Positions 1 through 7,958 of a DNA stretch of 34,989 nucleotides are shown one piece after another (the stretch's first letter is position 1; each line of letters begins with the position of its first letter). Both the position numbers and the translations under genes were made by a program. Source of the DNA: Caryophanon tenue. Its GTDB lineage: Bacteria; Bacillota; Bacilli; Bacillales_A; Planococcaceae. Below the pieces are notes generated by a model. The model worked only from the letters and a program-made list of their open reading frames with translations, searched no databases and was not told the DNA's origin. The stretch covers positions 1-34,989 of the forward strand of contig NZ_MASJ01000027.1 of NCBI RefSeq assembly GCF_001700315.1, written 5' to 3'.

Positions 1-130
1 GAGTTAAGCTCAAATTTTTCATCTCAAACCGAAGTTCTCGATGTGCTGGCATCATTTAAGATGTCATAATTTTGTCGGTTAAACCGACTATGTTTCATCA
101 ACGTTTGTTGTTCAGTTTTCAAGGTTCATG
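1..130 (-). other. Probable rRNA operon leader (16S gene lies outside the window)
   Basis: Read on the minus strand, 103-127 gives CCTTGAAAACTGAACAACAA. This resembles the TTGAAAACTGAACAA-type sequence found in pre-16S leaders and rRNA spacers of Bacillales. It lies about 35-60 nt downstream of a strong promoter on the same strand. No mature 16S sequence is inside the window, so the assignment rests on the leader motif plus the promoter. Confidence 0.45.
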
Positions 131-159
131 TTTTTCATTCGTGTTAAGCGAACTTCTAT

Positions 160-188
160 ATCTTACCACCGCTGTTCGAAAGTGTCAA
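160..188 (-). promoter_or_regulatory. Strong sigma-A promoter, probably of an rRNA operon
   Basis: On the minus strand a perfect -35 TTGACA (183-188) is followed by a 17-nt spacer and TAAGAT (160-165). Transcription would run leftward out of the window. A weaker upstream candidate lies at about 251-280 (TTGCGT, 18 nt, TATTAT). Tandem promoters are usual for Bacillales rRNA operons. Confidence 0.6.
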
Positions 189-404
189 CAACTTTTTTGA
201 ATTATTTTTTCAAGTAAGTGTTTCAACGTCTCTCGTAAGCGACTTCAATATAATAACACGTATTTTTAATATAACGCAATAGTTTTTTCATTTTTTTATT
301 TTTAATTTAAAGAACCAGCGTTTCTTCTATAAGAATAGAGAAAAGATTTTAACCAGATATTTATGGGTATAGCACTAAATAACGGTTTAATGAGGTGATA
401 AAAC

Positions 405-2840
405 ATGTATACATTCGACGAACTTCATCATCTAGAACATTTATTAGAAAAATGTGTAACGAAATATTTAACACCGATCCTTCCTGATATTGTTGTTAAT
501 ATTACAATTGGTGAAATGCCAAATCGAGCTACACTAAAACTACTCGATGATTTTGTGCCGCCATTTAATATGCCCACAATTTATGATACATATCGCCTTC
601 AAGGACGTGATGTTGTTGTACATTGTATGAACGTGCCTGAAGAAGTTGCCTTATTAGCATTAGATGAAGGTACATTTTCTTATCCACGTTTTATTTTAAA
701 AAGCTTATTTGATTTGCTCGACCGTGGTTACTGTACAACATTTGAGCAGTTTGCTGAACGTATTAAAGCTATTACTGCACGACAACTGGCTGTTATGATG
801 CACGGAAGCTCCATTCAATTTGCAGAGCAGCTCTTTTCAATTTTACAAAGTGCACAACATGATAACGCAGTTGAGCAAGTTTATTTATTTGATTTGCTCG
901 ATTCGATTTCGATTATGGATTACGAAGGCATGCCTACACTTTCAAAAATGCTTTTTATCCGCAGTGAGCATATTCAACATGTCACATTTCATATTTCGTT
1001 CCAAAAGCCATTTCCACTTGCTTCAATCCGGCAAGTGCGGAAAATTTTAGAAATTGCCCAACAGCCTCTTTACGTCATTGCGGATCATCAGAAAATTTAT
1101 GGTATCGGAGAATTCCATCGCCCACCAACGCATGTGCTAGACGAATGCTTTTTTATTACATTCATCGGTAGAAACACGTATAAAATGACAAAGCTTCACC
1201 AACCACGAAATGCAAACAAAATACAAGAAGTGCTTATTTACTTATCCAGCCATAAAAAAATGTCACTACAACCTTCTAATTATCGGCGAGATGAGTTAGC
1301 CTATGCGATTCATACGACATTCCATAAATATTTCGCACAAGATGGACGCCATTATCAACATAAAATTGATGCGTTAGCAAAAACAATCGAGTATGCAACA
1401 AAACAGCGGCTCGGTACAATGGTTGTTCTCGCACCCCCAAAGCTTGCGAAAAGAGAAACACGACGACTTGCAAAAGCACAACAGGCAATGCTCGTAGACC
1501 CGATTCCATTAGCGTCGAGTTCTCTCCCTACTGACAAGCTAATTGAACAGCTAACAAGTATTGACGGCGCGATTTTTATTGATACGGAAAATACTTGTCA
1601 TAGCATCGGCGTTATTTTAGATGGCGTTGTAACATCGAAAACAGAAGGAAGAAGTGACCGAGGTGCGCGGTATAATGCGGCGATTAAGTATTTTTCACGC
1701 AATACCATTGCCCAAAGTTGCTTAATTGCCATCGTTTCTGAAGATGGTATGGTCGATTTACTGTTCCCAAAAACGAGCAAAGATGTGAAGCATTATTTAG
1801 CACAAATCCATATTGCCTTCTCGCGTCAGCACTATGAAGAAGTTATTTATTCGACGACGCAGCTGCTTGGGCAATACGCTCACTACTACCCACTTTACTT
1901 ATATAGAGGGATTGCTTCTTATTATTTGAAAAATTACAAGGAAGCAAAGCGTGATTTATTAAAAGCCGCTTCCTTCCAACAAAATGAAGCGATTATTTTT
2001 TACTGGCTCGGCATTGTTAAACGTACACTTCAAGAATATGATGCCGCCATTAAACAGTTTTCTGTCGCTCTCTCTATTGAACACCATGAAATCTTTTATT
2101 TAGAGCGTGCTCTTACGTATATAGAAGCGCAAAAATTTGACGCTGCCTTATTTAACTTACAACAAGCTGAAAAAGTAAATGCACAAACACCACTTCTACA
2201 TTACTACTTTGGCTATTACTATGAGCAGCAACAACTGACAGAACAAGCGATTACTTGCTATGAACGCGCAATTGCTCACGATGACACCCAACCATCGTTT
2301 CATATTGCACGCGGGCGTATGTATGTCAAAGAGCAGCAATACTTACAAGCGATGAAAGAGATTAGCACCGCACTACGCCTACAACCACTCGATGAAGCTT
2401 TGTATAAACGCGTTGGGCAAATTTTAACGATTGCGGGTTTCGAAACGTATTTTCATAACTATTTACAAGACTCTAAACACTACGCTCTCTATATTGTAGC
2501 GGGCTACCGTGATTTACAGCTTGAGAAATACAAAAGCGCTCTTCAATATTTTGAGTACGCGCTGCCGACGATTCGTAAAACAAGCTTTGTTTATGAATGG
2601 GCAGCTGATTGCGCCGTCATGCTTCACGATTATCAATATGCATATGAGCTGTACTCTATTGCACTACGTATTAATGAGCATGACGTACATGTGTTACAAA
2701 AGCGTGCAGAATTACTCATTCATTTTGCTAAAATTGATGCAGCGCTACTGGATTTTAAAACAGCTAGCATGTATACGAACCATAAAGATACAAAAGTTGC
2801 CATTGCAGAACGGCTAAAACTTCCGCCATTTTTAACATAA
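405..2840 (+). CDS. DisA_N-like (diadenylate cyclase fold) domain protein with C-terminal TPR array
   Basis: 811 aa with no signal peptide or membrane segment, so probably cytosolic. Residues 1-330 are an unrecognised N-terminal region. It may be a sensor module of the kind found in front of DisA_N domains. Residues ~335-460 align with DAC domains: LGTM at the start, a DPIPL stretch, DGA at 387-389 (DGA motif), GARYN at 420-424 where cyclases carry GTRHR, and VSEDG after it. The metal-binding Asp and the first Arg of the RHR motif are kept, but His-Arg is replaced by Tyr-Asn. Residues ~470-800 form at least eight TPR-like helical hairpins. The start has GAGGTGAT 7 nt upstream. The gene stands alone and ends in a hairpin terminator. 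Whether it makes c-di-AMP, makes another nucleotide, or only binds one cannot be decided from sequence. Confidence 0.75.
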   Translation: MYTFDELHHLEHLLEKCVTKYLTPILPDIVVNITIGEMPNRATLKLLDDFVPPFNMPTIYDTYRLQGRDVVVHCMNVPEEVALLALDEGTFSYPRFILKSLFDLLDRGYCTTFEQFAERIKAITARQLAVMMHGSSIQFAEQLFSILQSAQHDNAVEQVYLFDLLDSISIMDYEGMPTLSKMLFIRSEHIQHVTFHISFQKPFPLASIRQVRKILEIAQQPLYVIADHQKIYGIGEFHRPPTHVLDECFFITFIGRNTYKMTKLHQPRNANKIQEVLIYLSSHKKMSLQPSNYRRDELAYAIHTTFHKYFAQDGRHYQHKIDALAKTIEYATKQRLGTMVVLAPPKLAKRETRRLAKAQQAMLVDPIPLASSSLPTDKLIEQLTSIDGAIFIDTENTCHSIGVILDGVVTSKTEGRSDRGARYNAAIKYFSRNTIAQSCLIAIVSEDGMVDLLFPKTSKDVKHYLAQIHIAFSRQHYEEVIYSTTQLLGQYAHYYPLYLYRGIASYYLKNYKEAKRDLLKAASFQQNEAIIFYWLGIVKRTLQEYDAAIKQFSVALSIEHHEIFYLERALTYIEAQKFDAALFNLQQAEKVNAQTPLLHYYFGYYYEQQQLTEQAITCYERAIAHDDTQPSFHIARGRMYVKEQQYLQAMKEISTALRLQPLDEALYKRVGQILTIAGFETYFHNYLQDSKHYALYIVAGYRDLQLEKYKSALQYFEYALPTIRKTSFVYEWAADCAVMLHDYQYAYELYSIALRINEHDVHVLQKRAELLIHFAKIDAALLDFKTASMYTNHKDTKVAIAERLKLPPFLT

Positions 2841-2857
2841 AAACAAACTTCTTAAAA

Positions 2858-2896
2858 AACCGACTGAGTGTACGCTACTTATCAGTCGGCTTTTTC
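2858..2896 (+). terminator. Intrinsic terminator of the DAC-TPR gene
   Basis: CCGACTGA (2860-2867) pairs perfectly with TCAGTCGG (2882-2889) and is followed by CTTTTT. It begins 20 nt after the stop codon. Confidence 0.8.
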
Positions 2897-2937
2897 ATGT
2901 CCTTCATCTTACTTTCCGTTCTTTTTACTTGAACTCT

Positions 2938-2952
2938 ATGTAATGTTTACAT
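2938..2952 (+). promoter_or_regulatory. Palindrome upstream of the chemoreceptor gene
   Basis: ATGTAA-TGT-TTACAT is a perfect 6-3-6 palindrome. It lies just downstream of a possible -35 (TTGAAC, 2929-2934) and about 63 nt before the chemoreceptor start. It may be an operator, but no regulator can be named. Confidence 0.3.
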
Positions 2953-3014
2953 GCTCTTAATAAAAGACCATTACAATAGACATAGGAAAAAATAACGAAT
3001 TGGGGTGTCCCACA

Positions 3015-4718
3015 ATGTCCTTCAAAAAGATTATTCGTCTAACGATTGCTAGCACTCTTTTGCTTAGCACTGCGTTAATCGTGTCGTTTATCTTTTTACA
3101 GCTTAAAATTTCGGACCAGCAAAACCGCTATGAGCAACAAATCTATATTTCTGACTTAAATACACAGCTTCAATCCATGTCAGCCAATTTATCTTCATTA
3201 GCACGCGTGTATGTGCAATCTGAAAACGAGCAAGATTTAGAACAATATACAAAGCGTCTAAATGATACACTCGAACAATACACACATATGTATGAAATAT
3301 TCCAGCAATATAATTTGCCAGAAGAATCTATTTTACTCGTCGAACAAGTTCAACAAACGGCTACTAATATTCAAGATATGAATGATTGGGCATTTAACTT
3401 AATCAATATGAACGAGCAAAAAAATGCGCTATCGGTGCTTTATAGCGATGATTATATAACCTATGAGAAAAGCATCATTACAACATTAACGGCATTCCAA
3501 GAGAAAGTGGATATTTGGTCGGAATATCAGCTAGACGCTATTCAGCAACAGTTAACATTATTTTTAAGTATTACGATGGCAATAGCTGTATTATTCATTA
3601 GCAATATTATCGTCATTGTTGTGATGCTCACCAAGAAAATTCGTCCATTACGCAGTATGACTGAAAAATTCCATGCTCTTAGTAAGCACGATTTAACGGT
3701 CACACCTATTCCATTACAGAAACAACAACAGGATGAAGTCACCTCACTTGCGCTCGCCTTTAATGCGATGCTTTATAATTTTCAGCAAGTGATTGGCAGC
3801 GTCAATCAAGCAAGTACACATGTAGCCGCTTCTTCACAAGAACTCGTTGCAAATATCGAACAATCGAAAGGCGCGGTGACGACATCATATGACGCTTCAG
3901 TTGTTGTAACGCAAAGCACGCAACATCAATTACAAGTACTTGAAGAAGGGGTCGATACAATTCAGCACGTCGCAACGGATTTACAACGTATCTCGAAGCA
4001 TACCGCGTCGATTTTGGAAGCAACAACACAGGCCAATACACTCGTTAATACAGGTAAACAACAAGTGATTGAAACTGCAGCAACAATTCATACGATGGCA
4101 CAGGCTGTTTCACATGTGGAAGCAGCAATGGAACATTTACATGTGACATCGAATGCCATTCAACAATTTACACATACGATTGAAGACATCGCATCACAAA
4201 CACATTTACTTGCACTCAATGCCTCAATTGAAGCGGCACGTGCTGGCGAACAAGGAAAAGGCTTTGCTGTCGTTGCAGCCGAAGTGCGAAAGCTAGCAGA
4301 ACAATCGCAAGCATCTGCTAAATCCGTATCGTCTACCATTCATGCAGTACAACATGCCGTGACAACAACAGCATCTGAATTACAAAGTGTTCATACACAT
4401 GTACAGCATGGTGTGACAAGCATCGATGAAACCAATGCGTTATTTTCGCAAATTGCTGAAGCCAATATAAATATTACACAGCAAGCAAACGATACAGACG
4501 TTCTTGTAACAGAGTTGGCTGATACGACATCGCAGTTAGTCGTGAGCTTTGACCATTTGATGGCACTATCTGAGCAATGTGCCGCGCAGTCACAAACAGC
4601 GAGTGAACAAATGCTTGTACAGAAAAAAGTATCAAATGATATTGCACTTGCCACTGAACGTTTAGCAAGCATTGCGATGTCTCTCGATGATGAGGCGACA
4701 ATGTTCCGCTTAGTGTAA
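3015..4718 (+). CDS. Methyl-accepting chemotaxis protein
   Basis: 567 aa. A transmembrane helix at ~7-30 is followed by an extracellular helical ligand-binding region (~31-180), a second transmembrane helix (~183-210), a HAMP domain (~211-260) and a long coiled-coil signalling domain. The hairpin tip is clear near residues 395-425 ([20 protein letters not shown] and onward). About 155 residues separate HAMP from the tip and about 157 follow it. That equals 22 heptads per arm, the 44H class typical of Bacilli. Methylation would be on Glu/Gln pairs in the helices, and there is no C-terminal pentapeptide tether. I prefer ATG 3015 because GGGGTG sits 7 nt upstream; a TTG at 3000 has no ribosome binding site. 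The ligand is unknown. No che genes are nearby. Confidence 0.93.
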   Translation: MSFKKIIRLTIASTLLLSTALIVSFIFLQLKISDQQNRYEQQIYISDLNTQLQSMSANLSSLARVYVQSENEQDLEQYTKRLNDTLEQYTHMYEIFQQYNLPEESILLVEQVQQTATNIQDMNDWAFNLINMNEQKNALSVLYSDDYITYEKSIITTLTAFQEKVDIWSEYQLDAIQQQLTLFLSITMAIAVLFISNIIVIVVMLTKKIRPLRSMTEKFHALSKHDLTVTPIPLQKQQQDEVTSLALAFNAMLYNFQQVIGSVNQASTHVAASSQELVANIEQSKGAVTTSYDASVVVTQSTQHQLQVLEEGVDTIQHVATDLQRISKHTASILEATTQANTLVNTGKQQVIETAATIHTMAQAVSHVEAAMEHLHVTSNAIQQFTHTIEDIASQTHLLALNASIEAARAGEQGKGFAVVAAEVRKLAEQSQASAKSVSSTIHAVQHAVTTTASELQSVHTHVQHGVTSIDETNALFSQIAEANINITQQANDTDVLVTELADTTSQLVVSFDHLMALSEQCAAQSQTASEQMLVQKKVSNDIALATERLASIAMSLDDEATMFRLV

Positions 4719-4724
4719 GGAACA

Positions 4725-4733
4725 TGCTATAAT
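4725..4733 (+). promoter_or_regulatory. Extended -10 promoter of yqeY
   Basis: TGCTATAAT is a perfect extended -10 (TGnTATAAT), 35 nt before the yqeY start and only 6 nt after the chemoreceptor stop. No good -35 is visible, which fits an extended -10 promoter. It lets yqeY be transcribed independently of the chemoreceptor gene. Confidence 0.6.
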
Positions 4734-4768
4734 AGCTCTACCGCATAGAATAGAATGGAGCGATTTTC

Positions 4769-5197
4769 ATGTTAAAAGAGCAAGTATTTGATCAATTAAA
4801 AACAGCAATGAAAAATAAAGATGTGCTAGCAAAAGGTGTTTTAACATTGGTGAAAGCAGCCCTTGATAGCGCAGAAAAAGAAAAAGGCACTGCTTTAACA
4901 CAAGAAGAAGAAATCGCAGTCATTAACCGTGAAGTAAAACAAACAAACCAAGCGTTAGACGGCGCAAAAGCAGCTGCACGTGAAGACTTAATTGAAAAGG
5001 AAGAAGCAAAATTAACATTGTTAAAAAGCTTTTTACCAAAGCAATTATCAGAAGAAGAAATTGCACAAGCGCTACAAGAAGCTGGTGTTGGCGCAGGTAT
5101 GAATATGGGCGATGCGATGAAAATTGCAAAACCTTTATTAAATGGCAAAGCAGAAGGCGCAATCATTTCAAAAGTTGTAAAAGCGTTAATTTCATAA
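4769..5197 (+). CDS. yqeY: GatB/YqeY domain-containing protein
   Basis: 142 aa, close to the usual ~147 aa of the family. It has the YqeY layout: a helical N-terminal part (~1-90, with LTQEEEIAVINREVKQ) and a small tail domain (~95-142, with KSFLPKQLSEEEI and KPLLNGKAEGAIISKVVK) that resembles the C-terminal domain of GatB, the tRNA-dependent amidotransferase subunit. Family members are proposed to contact tRNA, but the cellular role is not settled. In many Bacillales yqeY follows rpsU; here it does not. The start has GGAG 8 nt upstream. It is a single-gene unit with its own extended -10 promoter and a strong terminator. Confidence 0.92.
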   Translation: MLKEQVFDQLKTAMKNKDVLAKGVLTLVKAALDSAEKEKGTALTQEEEIAVINREVKQTNQALDGAKAAAREDLIEKEEAKLTLLKSFLPKQLSEEEIAQALQEAGVGAGMNMGDAMKIAKPLLNGKAEGAIISKVVKALIS

Positions 5198-5202
5198 GAA
5201 AA

Positions 5203-5240
5203 AAAGACGGTTATTCGCACATGAATAATCGTCTTTTTTG
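5203..5240 (+). terminator. Intrinsic terminator of yqeY
   Basis: AGACGGTTATTC (5205-5216) pairs with GAATAATCGTCT (5223-5234; one G-U pair) around a 6-nt loop and is followed by a T run. A-rich sequence on the left arm may make it bidirectional. Confidence 0.85.
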
Positions 5241-5341
5241 TGCACAATGCATCTTTTTTTCACGTCCGAATAAATGCTTCAACTATTATATGTTGCACGT
5301 TTTTTTTGTATACTTAAGGGAGAAGAAAGGGTGATTCACAC

Positions 5342-5911
5342 ATGACGCGTATTTATGTAACTGGGTATCGTCCACATGAGTTAGGGATCTTCAATTCCTC
5401 ACATCCTGGTTTACCCATTATAAAAAAAGCACTTGAAGAACGTTTACGCCAATTGCTTGATGACGGCTTAGAATGGGTAATTGTAAGTGGACAGCCTGGC
5501 GTTGAAACATGGGCGGCTGAAATCGTTTTAGACTTGAAGAAAGAGTTCGAGCAATTAAAACTTGCGATTATTACACCATTTTTAGAAATGGATGCTAATT
5601 GGAGCGATGATAAAAAACAACAATTCCAGCTTATTTCAAGTGGCGCTGACTTTGTGACTGCGGCTACGAAAAAACCATATGAAGCACCTTGGCAGTTCGT
5701 TGAAAAAGACAAATTTATTTTAGAACAAACAGACGGGCTTTTACTGCTCTATGACGAGGAGAATGAAGGCTCACCAAAGTATATTGCACGCTTGGCACGA
5801 GCATTCCAAGAGCATTATGCACAATATGAAATTTATACGATTACGGCTTATGACTTGCAAGTAATTGCTGAAGACATCCAACAAAGCCAATGGGAATCAT
5901 TTGATCAATGA
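5342..5911 (+). CDS. ypsA: YpsA family SLOG-domain protein
   Basis: 189 aa, close to the ~180 aa of Bacillus subtilis YpsA. Recognisable family stretches are ITGYRP-like YVTGYRPHELGIF (~5-17), the glycine-containing EWVIVSGQPGVETWAAE (~44-60) expected to form the nucleotide/ligand pocket of the SLOG (Rossmann-like) fold, ITPF (~76-79), and DGLLLLYDEENEGSPKY (~131-147). YpsA homologues in Firmicutes have been linked to cell division and stress; the ligand and activity are not established. The ribosome binding site is GAAAGGGTG. The next small gene starts at or just beyond the ypsA stop, so the two probably form an operon. Confidence 0.92.
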   Translation: MTRIYVTGYRPHELGIFNSSHPGLPIIKKALEERLRQLLDDGLEWVIVSGQPGVETWAAEIVLDLKKEFEQLKLAIITPFLEMDANWSDDKKQQFQLISSGADFVTAATKKPYEAPWQFVEKDKFILEQTDGLLLLYDEENEGSPKYIARLARAFQEHYAQYEIYTITAYDLQVIAEDIQQSQWESFDQ

Positions 5912-5940
5912 TGTTGAAAAAGAAAGGAATGTCATTTCAC

Positions 5941-6255
5941 ATGCAACCACCACAAATACTTCGCCATCAAGAGTATATTTATATTCGGCACGATAAGTAC
6001 CATCGTTTTATTCGATATTCACGTGGTATTTCAATTCCTTACGACACGTTTCAACATATTTTAGCGACCCTTGATGACAATACACGTAGTTACTTTTTCT
6101 TCCACAATAATCCGACCGCTACGATTCAAGTAGGGAGTTATTTAAATGGACATGCAAGCTTAGCTGCTGTGTTGTATACGTACTTTCAGCAACGTAATAT
6201 TTTACTACCTGAAATTATGAATGGGCAAGATTTCTACATTCATATTACAGCGTAA
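5941..6255 (+). CDS. Small hypothetical protein downstream of ypsA
   Basis: 104 aa from ATG 5941, which has AAAGGA 12 nt upstream. An in-frame ATG at 5908 overlaps the ypsA stop (ATGA) and would give 115 aa, so the start is uncertain. I recognise no family. The protein is rich in aromatic residues and histidine, with RHDKYHRFIRYSRGISIPYD near the N-terminus and FFFHNNPTATIQVGSYLNGH in the middle, and has no signal peptide or membrane segment. Probably co-transcribed with ypsA. A bidirectional terminator follows. Confidence 0.65.
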   Translation: MQPPQILRHQEYIYIRHDKYHRFIRYSRGISIPYDTFQHILATLDDNTRSYFFFHNNPTATIQVGSYLNGHASLAAVLYTYFQQRNILLPEIMNGQDFYIHITA

Positions 6256-6264
6256 AAATTGCAT

Positions 6265-6314
6265 CAAAAAAGCACACCCCGTAGCAGTATATTTGCTACA
6301 GCGTGTGCTTTTTC
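6265..6314. terminator. Bidirectional terminator between convergent genes
   Basis: AAAAAAGCACAC (6265-6276) pairs with GTGTGCTTTTT (6303-6313). A smaller inner hairpin GTAGCA/TTGCTAC sits inside. T runs exist on both strands, so it serves the ypsA unit and the sigma/anti-sigma unit arriving from the right. Confidence 0.85.
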
Positions 6315-6316
6315 TT

Positions 6317-7378
6317 TTACGAGTTCGGCCCTAACTGCCAACCGTCTGATGTTTTGTACATCATAAATGTGTACGTTGTTCCTTGCTCGCGTCCAAAGTC
6401 ATAATGAATAATGGCTTTATCGCCTTCTTCACGTACAGTACGGTACCCCGCTTCTAAAAAGAATTCGCCTGTTCGGCTTGCATATGGGAATGTATAGCCT
6501 TGTTGTAAAAAGGCAGCTGCCCCGTCACCGTCATTAAATTCTAAGGCATATAACAACGCATCAAAATATTGTTGAGCGGATGTTGGTTGCACTTCAGCCG
6601 CAACTGTTTGTGGCATAATCCCAACGACTTCCCCGTAAATTTTATGCACTGGAATAATCGTTGCTCCTTGTAAGCTGTTATCCGCCGGGAAATGATTTAA
6701 CAGTAAATATTCACGTGCGTTTAACACTTGCTCATAGCCACCTGCAATATGAATATCATTGTCTGCATATTGCTTCAATAGACGGCTTGAAATCTTCTCA
6801 CCGTTCACCGTTAGTTGACCGTCACGTAAATAAATACGGTCACCTGGCACGGCAATGACTTCATAATAATCTTCGTTATACACAGGTAAATGACTGCCTG
6901 TATACGTTTGCGTACGCACAATATCCCTTTGTTCATACACTGGCTCATCGTACATACGCGCTTTTCGTTCAATGACTGTTGAAAATGATTCCCCTTGTAA
7001 CATAAACGCTTCGTTGTCGATGTACTGCAACGGCTCTAACGTTTGAATGGTTGGTAGCGATTCAAAAAGTGTATAGTTTTTCGTTGAAAGTGCATCGTCA
7101 CCACGCAATGCCATAATGTCATATAAATCATCGAGTGGGTCATACGGAACGCCGCGTCCATCATTGGATGAAGAAAGTAGCGGCGAGTTCATTGTTGTTA
7201 AAATTAAAAGTAATGCAACAGCTGTTGCAAATGATGTTAATACCGGGATATGCCACATGCGCTTTTTAGACGGTGATGGCGGTTGTGTCATCTTCATACG
7301 CACTTGTTGTTGAATACGTTTTTCTGAAGCAGATGTATCTCCCATCATGTCATCCAATTTGTTTTTAAAATTCGTCAT
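6317..7378 (-). CDS. Membrane protein, probable anti-sigma factor with catalytically degenerate signal peptidase I-like domain
   Basis: 353 aa. A charged cytosolic tail (~1-40) precedes one transmembrane helix (~42-63) and a large extracytoplasmic part. That part resembles signal peptidase I (S26). The stretch LQGESFSTVIERKARMY (~127-143) lines up with the box B region (GDSMYPTL in Bacillus SipS) and keeps the serine (S131). YYEVIAVPGDRIYLRDGQL (~171-189) lines up with box D, but the general-base lysine is Tyr172. Box E (DNSLQG, ~233-238) is degraded. A C-terminal ~90-aa region is unrecognised. Start ATG 7378 has AGGAGG 9 nt upstream and overlaps the sigma gene by 14 nt, so translation is coupled. 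By position it should hold the ECF sigma factor at the membrane; the pseudo-peptidase may sense an envelope signal. That role is inference. Confidence 0.7.
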   Translation of the reverse strand: MTNFKNKLDDMMGDTSASEKRIQQQVRMKMTQPPSPSKKRMWHIPVLTSFATAVALLLILTTMNSPLLSSSNDGRGVPYDPLDDLYDIMALRGDDALSTKNYTLFESLPTIQTLEPLQYIDNEAFMLQGESFSTVIERKARMYDEPVYEQRDIVRTQTYTGSHLPVYNEDYYEVIAVPGDRIYLRDGQLTVNGEKISSRLLKQYADNDIHIAGGYEQVLNAREYLLLNHFPADNSLQGATIIPVHKIYGEVVGIMPQTVAAEVQPTSAQQYFDALLYALEFNDGDGAAAFLQQGYTFPYASRTGEFFLEAGYRTVREEGDKAIIHYDFGREQGTTYTFMMYKTSDGWQLGPNS

Positions 7379-7871
7379 GTTGTCCCGCCTCCTCTTGCTC
7401 AAAAAACATTTTCATCTGTTGCTTTGCTCGTCGTAATCGCGTTTTTACGGTATTTTCATTCAGCCCTAACTCTTGCGCGATGTCCGCAATAGACTGTTCA
7501 TTATAATAATACAAAATCAATGGTTCGCGATACTTTAACGGTAGCTGAAATAAATGTTTTTCAAGTTCGGCAAGATGTTCGCGTGCCACGACATCCTCGT
7601 CAATGCCTCGTGTTTCGCCAAAGACGTTTTCAAATAGCACTTGTTTTCGGTATTTCCAAGAGCGCAAATAATCTTTAGCTTTATTCGCTGTCATTTTTGT
7701 TAAATACGTTTTTATCGATGCCTCTTGGCGAAATTGTTGCTGTGTTTGAAAAAACTTTATGAATACGTCTTGAACGATATCTTCAGCTGTCGGCCAATCT
7801 TTTACATATAAATACGCAATACGAACAAGATGCTTGCTATGTGTGTCGATTAGTTCTTCAAAATTATTCAT
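7365..7871 (-). CDS. ECF (sigma-70 family) RNA polymerase sigma factor
   Basis: 168 aa from ATG 7871 (GAGGA 8 nt upstream); an upstream ATG pair at 7889/7886 would add up to six residues. Region 2 spans ~5-75 (HLVRIAYLYVKDWPTAEDIVQDVFIKFF, core-binding and -10 recognition). Region 4 spans ~105-155 (LPLKYREPLILYYYNEQS, then IAQELGLNENTVKTRLRRAK as the -35-binding helix-turn-helix). The gene overlaps the downstream membrane-protein gene by 14 nt, the classic ECF sigma/anti-sigma arrangement. Group-IV sigma factors usually autoregulate, but I could not find a convincing AAC/CGTC-type promoter upstream. Confidence 0.93.
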   Translation of the reverse strand: MNNFEELIDTHSKHLVRIAYLYVKDWPTAEDIVQDVFIKFFQTQQQFRQEASIKTYLTKMTANKAKDYLRSWKYRKQVLFENVFGETRGIDEDVVAREHLAELEKHLFQLPLKYREPLILYYYNEQSIADIAQELGLNENTVKTRLRRAKQQMKMFFEQEEAGQHDEF

Positions 7872-7958
7872 ATGGCTTGTCCTCATCATGTTTTACCTAT
7901 ACATTAACATAAATTTGAGGATTGTTTTAGAAAATAAGGTGAATTTTAACTTAATTTA

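Noticed and set aside
4792-5247. 151-aa open frame antisense to yqeY
   Set aside because: No ribosome binding site, Ser/Phe/Ala-rich low-complexity shadow of the yqeY codons, and it crosses the terminator.
6317-7378. Active type I signal peptidase
   Set aside because: The catalytic lysine position is tyrosine and box E is degraded; the sigma-coupled context suggests another role.
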